Below, piece after piece: positions 30,801 through 42,900 of a stretch of DNA of 64,000 bases. Position 1 is the stretch's first letter. Each line of letters starts with the position of its first letter. The stretch is from Rhipidocladum racemiflorum (Eukaryota; Streptophyta; Magnoliopsida; Poales; Poaceae): assembly GCA_036346355.1 (NCBI GenBank), contig CM070576.1, forward strand, positions 18,671,490 through 18,735,489. Reading direction: 5' to 3'. The notes below the pieces were generated by a model, which worked only from the letters and a program-made list of their open reading frames with translations, was not told the DNA's origin and searched no databases. Both the position numbers and the translations under genes were made by a program.

Positions 30801-33800
30801 ACAGGACAAATGGCACTATAAGTCACGCGTTAAGTGCCAGAGCAGTCTGAAAAGAAAGCTTGTGGCAGACACCCTGAATAGTGTTCATGTGTGCCCAAGC
30901 TCATTTCGCATGCATTCCTGTTGCATCCGGTCGGTGTGAAGCATTTCTCCGCGATAGGTGCCAGCGGTACTTCAAGCTGCGTCGTATCAAAGCGATGCAC
31001 GAAAGGAAAATGTGGGCCAAACTCCGGCGTGGGCTTTACATGCATTTCAGCACAATTCTGCATTGATTTCGAATTCGTCCGGAAAGTGATTGTGAAACAT
31101 CCCTCCGCGGGCGGTCGCAAGGTGTACTACTGCAAGCTGCATCCGGACGGAAACGATGCCCGAAAGGAAAATTGGTGTCAAACTCCCGACTGGACTTCAT
31201 ATATGCCCTGTCCCATTTCAACAAGCATTTCGTGCACGCGTCAGGAGTCGATCACGAAACATTCATGAACGACGGGTCCCTAATGGCACTTTCAACTACA
31301 CGCTGCATAAAGCGGTGCGCCAAAACAAAAATTTGTTCCAATCATGCGAATGAACTTCATATACGCCCAAGCACATTTCGGCATGCATTTCGAGTCCGTC
31401 CGAGTTGTTGTGAAACATTTCTCCACGATGAGTACGAACGAATACTACTAGCGGCGCCCGTTCGAAAACGTTGCGCGATATGAAACTGAGTGGCGAACAC
31501 ACCGATTGGAATTCATATGCGCTTTAACTCATTTTGGCATGCATTTCGAATATGTCCGGGTCGGTGCCAAATATTCCACCACGACGGGTAATATAAGCTG
31601 AATACAAAGCGGAACCGATGCACGAAACAGAACTGAGTGCCAAACGCCCCGAAAGAACTTATGATGTTTGCTGCCGCTTTTCATCATTTGTTTCGAATCC
31701 ATTCGAGTAGGTCTGAAAAACATCATCCACGACGGGTCCCAACGGGCACTGTGCAGCGGCAGCCATACGAAAATGGAAATGATGCACGTAATGAAACATT
31801 GTGGCAAGCAGCACACACGCCGAAAATGACGCACGAAATGGAACATTGTGGCAACACCTTACACGCCGCATCCTTACACGCCAAAATGAAACATTGCGGC
31901 ACGAATCGAAAATGATGGACGAAATGAAGCCGAGCACACCGAATGCAATTCGTATGTGTTGTAGCTCATTTAGGCATGCATTTCGAATCCGTACGAGTCG
32001 GCGTGAAATATTCCACAACGACGAGTTCCTAGGCTGAAAAAATTGAAAGCGATGCACGAAGCGAAACTGAGTGCCAAACACCCAGAATTAACTTACGATG
32101 TTCGCTTGTGCATCTCATCACAATTCTGCATTCAATTGGAATACGTCCGAGTGAGTGTGAAACATCACTCCGCGACGGGTCACAAGGGGTACCGCAAGCC
32201 GCGTCCGAACGAAAACGATGCACGTAAGGAAACTGGGTGTCAAACTCCCCGAATGGGCTTCATACGTGCCCTAGCCATTTTCGGCAAGCGTTTCGAGTAC
32301 GTCCGACCAGAAGCGAAACATTCATGCACAACGGGTCCCGAATTGTAATGTAATCTACACGCGTTCCAGAATGGTGCACAAAACACAACATTGTTCCAAA
32401 CATGCCGAACGAACTTCATATATGCCCAAGCGCATTTCGACATGCGTTTTGAATCTTCCCGGGTCGTGCATGGATGGTCAATCAACCCGAATGGACTTTA
32501 TATTTGCCGTGGCTCATTTCAGCAAGCAATTTGGGCTCATCCGAGTCGGTGCGAAACCTACAGGACAAATGGCACTATAAGTCACGTTCGTGCCAGAGCA
32601 ATCTGAAAAGAAAGCTTGTGGCAGACACCCTGAATAGTGTTCATGTGTGCCCAAGCTCATTTCGCATGCATTCCTGTTGCATCCTGGTCGGTGTGAAGCA
32701 TTTCTCGCGATAGGTGCCAGCGGGTACTTCAAGCTGCGTGCGTATCAAAGCGATGCACGAAAGGAAAATGTGGGCCAAACTCGCGCGTGGGCTTTACATG
32801 CATTTCAGCACAATTCTGCATTGATTTGGTCGTCCGAGTGATTGTGAAACATCCCTCCGCGTGGTCGCAAGGTGTACTACTGCAAGCTGCGTCCGGACGG
32901 AAACGATGCCCGAAAGGAAAATTGGTGTCAAACTCCCCGACTGGACTTCATATATGCCCTGTCCCATTTCAACAAGCATTTCGTGCACGTCCGAGTCGAT
33001 CACGAAACATTCATGAACGACGGGTCCCTAATGGCACTTTCAACTACACGCAGCGTACAAAGCGGTGCGCAAAAGCGAAAATTTGTTCCAATCATGCGAA
33101 TGAACTTCATATACGCCCAAGCACATTTCGGCATGCATTTGAGTCCGTCGAGTTGTTGTGAAACATTTCACCACGATGGAGTGCGACGAATACTACTAGC
33201 GGCGCCCGTTCGAAAACGTTGCGCGATATGAAACTGAGTGGCGAACACACCGATTGGAATTCATATGCGCTTTAACTCATTTTGGCATGCATTTCGAATA
33301 TGTCCGGGTCGGTGCCAAATATTCCACCACGACGGGTAATATAAGCTTAATACAAACGGAACCGATGCACGAAACAGAACTGAGTGACAAACGCCCCGAA
33401 AGAACTTATGATGTTTGCTGCCGCTTTTCATCATTTGTTTTGAATCCTTTCGAGTAGGTCTGAAAAACATCATCCACGACGGGTCCCAACGGGCACTGTG
33501 CAGCGGCAGCCATACGAAAATGGAAATGATGCACGTAATGAAACATTGTGGCAAGCAGCACACACGCCGAAAATGACGCACGAAATGGAACATTGTGGCA
33601 ACACCTTACACGCCGCATCCTTACACGCCAAAATGAAACATTGCGGCACGAATCGAAAATGATGGACGAAATGAAGCCGAGCACACCGAATGCAATTCGT
33701 ATGTGTTGTAGGTCATTTAGGCATGCATTTCGAATCCGTACGAGTCGGCGTGAAATATTCCACAACGACGAGTTCCTAGGCTGAAAAAATTGAAAGCGAT

Positions 33801-36800
33801 GCCGCGGCGAAACTGAGTGCCAAACACCCAGAATTAACTTACGATGTTCGCTTGTGCTTCTCATCACAATTCTGCATTCAATTGGAATACGTCCGAGTGA
33901 GTGTGAAACATCACTCCGCTGACGGGTCACAAGGGTACCGCAAGCTGCGTCCGAACGAAAGCGATGCACGTAGCGAAACTGGGTGTCAAACTCCCGAATG
34001 GGCTTCATACGTGCCTAGCCCGTTTCGCAAGCGTTTGAGTACGTCCGACTAGAAGCGAAACATTCATGCACAACGGGTCCCGAATTGTAATGTAATCTAC
34101 AGCGTTCCAGAATGGTGCACAAAACACAACATTGTTCCAAACATGCCGAGCGAACTTCATATATGCCCAAGCGCATTTCGACATGCGTTTTGAATCTTCC
34201 CGGTCGTGCATGGATGGTCAATCAACCCGAATGGACTTCATATTTGCCGTAGCTCATTTCAGCAAGCAATTTGGGCTCATCCGAGTCGGTGCGAAACCTA
34301 CAGGACAAATGGCACTATAAGTCACGTTCGTGCCAGAACGAAAGTCTGAAAAGAAAGCTTGTGGCAGACACCTGAATAGTGTTCATGTGTGCCCAAGCTC
34401 ATTTCGGCATGCATTCCTGTTGCATCCGGGTCGGTGTGAAGCATTTCTCCGCGATAGGTGCCAGCGGGTACTTCAAGCTGCGTGCGTATCAAAACGATGC
34501 ACGAAAGGAAAATGTGGGCCAAACTCCGCGCGTGGGCTTTACATGTATTTCAGCACAATTCTGCATTGATTTGGTCGTCCGAGTGATTGTTAAACATCCC
34601 TCCGCGGCGGGTCGCAAGGTGTACTACTGCAAGCTGCGTCCGGACGGAAACGATGCCCGAAAGGAAAATTGGTGTCAAACTCCCCGACTGGACTTCATAT
34701 ATGCCCTGTCCCATTTCAACAAGCATTTCGTGCACGTCCGAGTCGATGCGAAACATTCATGAGCAGCGGGTCCCTAATGGCACTTTCAACTACACGCAGC
34801 GTACAAAGCGGTGCGCAAAGCGAAAATTTGTTCCAATCATGCCGAATGAACTTCATATACGCCCAAGCACATTTCGGCATGCATTTGAGTCCGTCCGAGT
34901 TGTTGTGAAACATTTCTCCACGATGAGTCTGACGAATACTACTAGCGGTGCCCGTTCGAAAACGTTGCGCGATATGAAACTGAGTGGCGAACACACCGAT
35001 TGGAATTCATATGCGCTTTAACTCATTTTGGCATGCATTTCGAATATGTCCTGGTCGGTGCCAAATATTCCACCACGACGGGTAATATAAGCTGAATACA
35101 AACGGAACCGATGCACGAAACAGAACTGAGTGCCAAACGCCCATAATGTTCTTATGATGTTTGCTGCCGCTTTTCATCATTTGTTTCGAATCCATTCGAG
35201 TAGGTCTGAAAAACATCATCCATGAAGGGTCCCAACGGGCACTGTGCAGCGGCAGCCATACGAAAATGGAAATGATGCACGAAATGAAACATTGTGGCAA
35301 GCAGCACACACGCCGAAAATGACGCACGAAATGGAACATTGTGGCAACACCTTACACGCCGCATCCTTACACGCCAAAATGAAACATTGCGGCACGAATC
35401 GAAAATGATGGACGAAATGAAGCCGAGCACACCGAATGCAATTCGTATGTGTTGTAGCTCATTTAGGCATGCATTTCGAATCCGTCTGGTCGGCGTGAAA
35501 TATTCCACAACGACGAGTTCCTAGGCTGAAAAATTGAAAGCGATGCACGAGCGAAACTGAGTGCCAAACACCAGAATTAACTACGATGTTCGCTTGTGCA
35601 TCTCATCACAATTCTGCATTCAATTAGAATACGTCCGAGTGAGTGTGAAACATCACTCCGCGACGGGTCACAAGGGGTACCGCAAGCTGCGTCCGAACGA
35701 AAACGATGCACGTAACGAAACTGGGTGTCAAACTCCCCGAATGGGCTTCATACGTGCCCTAGCCCGTTTCGGCAAGCGTTTCGAGTACGTCCGACTAGAA
35801 GCGAAACATTCATGCACAACGGGTCCCGAATTGTAATGTAATCTACACGCGTTCCAGAATGGTGCACAAAACACAACATTGTTCCAAACATGCCGAACGA
35901 ACTTCATATATGCCCAAGCGCATTTCGACATGCGTTTTGAATCTTCCCGGGTCGTGCATGGATGGTCAATCAACCCGAATGGACTTCATATTTGCCGTAG
36001 CTCATTTCAGCAAGCAATTTGGGCTCATCCGAGTCGGTGCGAAACCTACAGGACAAATGGCACTATAAGTCACGTTCGTGCCAGAACGAGTACGAAAAGA
36101 AAGCTTGTGGCAGACACCCTGAATAGTGTTCATGTGTGCCCAAGCTCATTTCGGCATGCATTTCTGTTGCATCCGGGTCGGTGTGAAGCATTTCTCCGCG
36201 ATAGGTGCCAGCGGGTACTTCAAGCTGCGTGCGTATCAAAACGATGCACGAAAGGAAAATGTGGGCCAAACTCCGCGCGTGGGCTTTACATGCATTTCAG
36301 CACAATTCTGCATTGATTTCGAATTCGTCCGAGTGATTGTGAAACATCCCTCCGCGGCGGGTCGCAAGGTGTACTACTGCAAGCTGCGACCGGATGGAAA
36401 CGATGCCCGAAAGGAAAATTGGTGTCAAACTCCCCGACTGGACTTCATATATGCCCTGTCCCATTTCAACAAGCATTTCGTGCACGTCCGAGTCGATGCG
36501 AAACATTCATGAACGACGGGTCCCTAATGGCACTTTCAACTACACGCAGCATTACAAAGCGGTGCAAAAGCGAAAATTTGTTCCAATCATGCCGAATGAA
36601 CTTCATATACGCCCAAGCACATTTCGGCATGCATTTGAGTCCGTCCGAGTTGTTGTGAAACATTTCTCCACGATGAGTACGACGAATACTACTAGCGGCG
36701 CCCGTTCAAAAGCGTTGCGCGATATGAAACTGAGTGGCGAACACACCGATTGGAATTCATATGCGCTTTAACTCATTTTGGTATGCATTTCGAATATGTC

Positions 36801-37855
36801 CGGGTCGGTGCCAAATATTCCACCACGACGGGTAATATAAGCTGAATACAAAGCGGAACCGATGCACGAAACAGAACTGAGTGCCAAACGCCCGAAAGAA
36901 CTTATGATGATTGCTGCCGCTTTTCATCATTTGTTTGAATCCATTCGAGTAGGTCTGAAAAACATCATCCACGACGGGTCCCAACGGGCACTGTGCAGCG
37001 GCAGCCATACGAAAATGGAAATGATGCACGAAATGAAACATTGTGGCAAGCAGCACACACGCCGAAAATGACGCACGAAATGGAACATTGTGGCAACACC
37101 TTACACGCCGCATCCTTACACGCCAAAATGAAACATTGCGGCACGAATCGAAAATGATGGACGAAATGAAGCCGAGCACACCGAATGCAATTCGTATGTG
37201 TTGTAGCTCATTTAGGCATGCATTTGAATCCGTCTGGTCGGCGTGAAATATTCCACAACGACGAGTTCCTAGGCTGAAAAAATTGAAAGCGATGCACGAA
37301 GCGAAACTGAGTGCCAAACACCCAGAATTAACTTACGATGTTCGCTTGTGCATCTCATCACAATTCTGCATTCAATTGGAATACGTCCGAGTGAGTGTGA
37401 AACATCCCTCCGCGACGGGTCACAAGGGGTACCGCAAGCTGCGTCCGAACGAAAACGATGCACGTAACGAAACTGGGTGTCAAACTCCCCGAATGGGCTT
37501 CATACGCGCCCTAGCCCGTTTCGGCAAGCGTTTCGAGTACGTCCGACTAGAAGCGAAACATTCATGCACAACGGGTCCCGAATTGTAATGTAATCTACAC
37601 GCGTTCCAGAATGGTGCACAAAACACAACATTGTTCCAAACATGCCGAACGAACTTCATATATGCCCAAGCGCATTTCGACATGCGTTTTGAATCTTCCC
37701 GGGTCGTGCATGGATGGTCAATCAACCCGAATGGAGTTCATATTTGCCGTAGCTCATTTCAGCAAGCAATTTGGGCTCATCCGAGTCGGTGCGAAACCTA
37801 CAGGACAAATGGCAATATAAGTCACGTTCGTGCCAGAACGAGTACGAAAAGAAAG
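27820..37855 (+). repeat. Satellite block S3
   Basis: 10.0 kb, entering in module K as S1 does. Module A starts at 27983, 29725, 31478, 33226, 34972 and 36722 (spacings 1,742, 1,753, 1,748, 1,746, 1,750). This block has many single-base gaps and short replacements, mostly beside CG (for example 28681-28780, 30415-30480, 30820-31260, 32600-32880, 33795-34080). The final ~700 bp are clean and match the end of S1. It ends at the same G/H boundary where B2' begins. Confidence 0.92.
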
Positions 37856-38689
37856 TGATATGTCTGGAGTGCCCGATCTTTCGGCGGAGTGATAACTATC
37901 GATTGGTGTTGGAGAAGACTCTCACGATCCGACTACGCACGAACAAGTCGATGGCGCCTTAGCAATCGCTGAACCTACTCCGCGTGGTTATTGATCTAGG
38001 TAGCCAAGATCAACCTGAACACGAAGTTCAATTCTTGTTGGTAATCGAAGAACAAACAAGAACAAGTAAAACAATCTGAAGTATGAGAGAAGGTGGAGGC
38101 AATTGAGATTCTATTAAAGTCTTCACAAGGTGGCTATCTAGCACAACTTGAAGAAGAAAGTTTGCACACGGCTAAACTTAATCAACAAAATCTCAGTTCT
38201 AAGGGAGGGACTGACAGGGGTATATAAAGGGGAGAAGGGAGGCGCCCATATGGCAGCCAAGGGGAGGCGCACACGCAGCCCAAAACAGGAGGAAAATCCG
38301 CCTCCTTTCCTTCTTAACAAAGCTTCCTAAAATACAAAAGGAAAGAAATAAACGAGATTTGTCATGGCGCCTTGATCTGATTTCGGGCTTCCAAAAAGAA
38401 AGGAAACTCCTTCCTCCTTTCCATCTTGGTAGTATTTCTCATGTGCTCGTTTTCCTCTTTAACTTTGTCTTCTGGATCTTGCGCATATGATGACCGAGCT
38501 TGATCTTCTCCTTGGTTCCTAAGAACAATGAAGTCATCACAAAAATTAAATAGCAATCCATTCTGTGAATTAATCGTATATAAACTTAGAAACGAGTTGA
38601 CCTGATAATTGAGCTGACGTGCTTTGGCACGAGTAATTGGTCCTTGCACAGATGGATCATTTGTGTTCATGGAAGAGATGTCCTCATCA
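37856..38689 (-). repeat. 3' LTR of B2'
   Basis: 834 bp against 839 in B2. The shortfall comes from small losses such as gccccctcc-type runs near 38300 and aggcaattg near 38097. TATA-like tatataa at 38221. Confidence 0.88.
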
Positions 38690-39066
38690 TCCTCCCTTTC
38701 TTGCATTTGAGTCGTCCTCGACTCGAACTCATCCTCATCGCCCAAGTATGGTTTCAAATCTGCAATGTTAAAAGTGGGACTGACCCCAAACTCTGCAGGC
38801 AAGTCAAGCTTATAAGCATTATCATTGATCTTTTTCAATACTCGAAACGGACCATCAGCACGAGGCATCAACTTTGATTTTCGTAATTCAGGAAATCTAT
38901 CTTTTCTCAAATGTAGCCAAACTAACTCGCCGGGTTCAAAAGTAACATGTTTTCTTCCCTTACTACCAGCAAGTTTGTATTTAGCATTCATGAGTTCTAT
39001 ATTTTCTTTAGTTGTCTCATGCATTTTGATGATCAAGTCAGCACGTTGTTTTGCATCAAAATTCAA
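38362..39066 (-). pseudogene. C-terminal integrase and CR-motif tail of B2'
   Basis: 234-codon frame with the segment from FDAKQRADLIIKMHETT through GPF, FNIADLKPY and GPITRAKARQLNYQV to the stop inside the LTR. It is separated from the integrase core by losses near 39069 and 39108 that are absent from B2. Confidence 0.8.
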
Positions 39067-39959
39067 TTTTGAACATGGAAAAGGTAATAAATCAATAGGA
39101 GCACGAGGACAAAACCATATACAATCTCAAAAGGGCACATCTTAGTAGTAGAATGCAGTGAGCGATTATAAGCAAATTCAATATGAGGTAAGCATTCTTC
39201 CCACAACTTTATGTTCTTTTTCAAAATAGCCCTAAGCATGGTAGATAAAGATCGATTGACAACTTCAGTTTGTCCATCAGTTTGGGGATGACAAGTAGTA
39301 GAAAATAACAGCTTAGTCCCCAATTTAGCCCACAATGTTCGCCAAAAATGACTTAGGAATTTAGTATCGCGATCTGAAACTATTGTGTTAGGCATACCAT
39401 GTAAGCGCACAATTTCACGAAAGAATAAATCAGCAACTGTGGTAGCATCATCACTTTTATGACATGGTATGAAGTGTGCCATCTTAGAAAATCTATCCAC
39501 AACAACAAAGACGCTTATCCCTCCCTTCTTTGTTCTAGGAAGACCTAAAACAAAGTCCATCGAAATATCCTCCCAAGGCATGGTAGGGACAGGAAGAGGC
39601 ATGTATAAACCATGTGGATTAAGACGTGACTTAGCTTTTTGGCATGTAGTGCAGCGAGCGACAAAGCGTTCCACATCCCTTCTCATCTTTGGCCAAAAGA
39701 AATGGCTAGCAAGTATGTCCTCCGTTTTCTTCACACCAAAGTGTCCCATGAGGCCACCTCCATGCGCCTCCTGCAGTAACAACAAGCGAACGGAACTAGC
39801 TGGAATGCATAGCTTGTTAGCTCTAAACACGAAACCATTCTGGAGGACAAACTTATTCCACGCTTTTCCCTCTTTACAATTGAGCAACACATCCACCACG
39901 ACGGGTAATATAAGCTGAATACAAACGGAACCGATGCACGAAACAGAACTGAGTGCCAA
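39063..39959 (-). pseudogene. Integrase zinc site and DDE core of B2', with satellite-encoded start
   Basis: 298 codons. About the first 23 come from satellite, then integrase with H66, H73, C103, C106 and the DDE triad D135, D196, E232. The end (FVLVLLLIYY) is frameshifted at 39108. Compensating indels near 39516 change GRDS to GGIS. It has an ATG and an intact core, but the start is accidental. Confidence 0.7.
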
Positions 39960-42900
39960 ACGCCCCGAAAGAACTTATGATGTTTGCTGCCGCTTTTCAT
40001 CATTTGTTTCGAATCCATTCGAGTAGGTCTGAAAAATATCATCCACGACGGGTCCCAACGGGCACTGCAGCGGCAGCCATCTGAAAATGGAAATGATGCA
40101 CGAAATGAAACATTGTGGCAAGCAGCACACACGCCGAAAATGACGCACGAAATGGAACATTGTGGCAACACCTTACACGCTGCATCCTTACACGCCAAAA
40201 TGAAACATTGCGGCACGAATCGAAAATGATGGACGAAATGAAGCCGAGCACACCGAATGCAATTCGTATGTGTTGTAGCTCATTTAGGCATGCATTTCGA
40301 ATCCGTCCGAGTCGGCGTGAAATATTCCACAACGACGAGTTCCTAAGCTGAAAAAATTGAAAGCGATGCACGAAGCGAAACTTAGTGCCAAACACCCAGA
40401 ATTAATTTACGATGTTCGCTTGTGCATCTCATCACAATTCTGCATTCAATTGGAATACGTCCGAGTGAGTGTGAAACATCCCTCCGCGACGGGTCACAAG
40501 GGGTACCGCAAGCTGCGTCCGAACGAAAACGATGCACGTAACAAAACTGGGTGTCAAACTCCCCGAATGGGCTTCATACGTGCCCTAGCCCGTTTCGGCA
40601 AGCGTTTCGAGTACGTCCGACTAGAAGCGAAACATTCATGCACAACGGGTCCCGAATTGTAATGTAATCTACACGCGTTCCAGAATGGTGCACAAAACAC
40701 AACATTGTTCCAAACATGCCGAACGAACTTCATATATGCTCAAGCGCGTTTCGACATGCGTTTTGAATCTTCCCGGGTCGTGCATGGATGGTCAGTCAAT
40801 CAACCCGAATGGACTTCATATTTGCCGTAGCTCATTTCAGCAAGCAATTTGGGCTCATCCGAGTCGGTGCGAAACCTACAGGTCAAATGGCACTATAAGT
40901 CATGTTCGTGCCAGAACGAGTACGAAAAGAAAGCTTGTGGCAGACACCCTGAATAGTGTTCATGTGTGCCCAAGCTCATTTCGGCATGCATTTCTGTTGC
41001 ATCCGGGTCGGTGTGAAGCATTTCACCGCGATAGGTGCAAGCGGGTACTTCAAGCTGCGTGGTATCAAAACGATGCACGAAAGGAAAATGTAGGCCAAAC
41101 TCCGCGCGTGGGCTTTACATGCATTTCAGCACAATTCTGCATTGATTTCGAATTCATCCGAGTGATTGTGAAACATCCCTCCGCGGCGGGTCGCAAGGTG
41201 TACTACTGCAAGCTGCGTCCGGACGGAAGCTTGATGCCGAAAGGAAAATTGGTGTCAAACTCCCCGAATGGACTTCATATATGCCCTGTCCCATTTCAAC
41301 AAGCATTTCGAGCACGTCCGAGTCGATGCGAAACATTCATGAACGACGGGTCCCTAATGGCACTTTCAACTACATGCGTACCAAAGCGGTGCGCAAAACG
41401 AAAATTTGTTCCAATCATGCCGAATGAACTTCATATACGCCCAAGCACATTTCGGCATGCATTTCGAGTCCGTCCGAGTTGTTGTGAAACATTTCACCAC
41501 GATGAGTACGACGAATACTACTAGCGGCGCCCGTTCGGCGTTGCGCGATATGAAACTGAGTGGCGAACACACCGATTGGAATTCATATGCGCTTTAACTC
41601 ATTTAGGCATGCATTTCTAATATGTCCGGGTCGGTGCCAAATATTCCACCACGACGGGTAATATAAGCTGAATACAAACGGAACCGATGCACGAAACAGA
41701 ACTGAGTGCCAAACGCCCCGAAAGATCTTATGTTGTTTTCTGACGCTTTTCATCATTTGTTTCGAATCCATTCGAGTAGGTCTGAAAAACATCATCCACG
41801 ACGGGTCCCAACGGGCACTGTGCAGCGGCAGCCATACGAAAATGGAAATGATGCACGAAATGAAACATTGTGGCAAGCAGCACACACGCCGAAAATGACG
41901 CACGAAATGGAACATTGTGGCAACACCTTACACGCCGCATCCTTACACGCCAAAATGAAACATTGCGGCACGAATCGAAAATGATGGACGAAATGAAGCC
42001 GAGCACACCGAATGCAATTCGTATGTGTTGTAGCTCATTTAGGCATGCATTTCGAATCCGTACGAGTCGGCGTGAAATATTCCACAACGACGAGTTCCTA
42101 GGCTGAAAAAATTGAAAGCGATGCACGAAGCGAAACTGAGTGCCAAACACCCAGAATTAACTTACGATGTTCGCTTGTGCATCTCATCACAATTCTGCAT
42201 TCAATTGGAATACGTCCGAGTGAGTGTGAAACATCCCTCCGCGACGGGTCACAAGGGTACCGCAAGCTGCGTCGAGCGAAAACGATGCACGTAACGAAAC
42301 TGGGTGTCAAACTCCCGAATGGGCTTCATACGTGCCTAGCCCGTTTGGCAAGCGTTTGATACGTCCGACTAGAAGCGAAACATTCATGCACAACGGGTCC
42401 CGAATTGTAATGTAATCTACACGCGTTCCAGAATGGTGCACAAAACACAACATTGTTCCAAACATGCCGAACGAACTTCATATATGCTCAAGCGCGTTTC
42501 GACATGCGTTTTGAATCTTCCCGGGTCTTGCATGGATGGTCAGTCAATCAACCCGAATAGACTTCATATTTGCCGTAGCTCATTTCTGCAAGCAATTTGG
42601 GCTCATCCGAGTCGGTGCGAAACCTACAGGTCAAATGGCACACTATAAGTCACGTTCATGCCAGAACGAGTACGAAAAGAAAGCTTGTGGCAGACACCCT
42701 GAATAGTGTTCATGTGTGCCCAAGCTCATTTCGGCATGCATTTCTGTTGCATTCGGGTCGGTGTGAAGCATTTCACCGCGATAGGTGCCAGCGGGTACTT
42801 CAAGCTGCGTGGTATCAAAACGATGCACGAAAGGAAAATGTAGGCCAAACTCCGCGCGTGTGCTTTACATGCATTTCAGCACAATTCTGCATTGATTTCG

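Larger units (their letters stand above)
37856..39891 (-). mobile_element. B2': second copy of the B2 fragment
   Basis: Same extent, orientation, breakpoints and flanking satellite as B2. LTR at 37856-38689, integrase upstream, cut at 39891/39892. It differs from B2 mainly by short indels and acg-to-ctg type changes (38093, 38209, 38300, 39069, 39108, 39516). An independent insertion and truncation giving the same two ends is not credible, so it is a copy made at DNA level. Confidence 0.9.
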
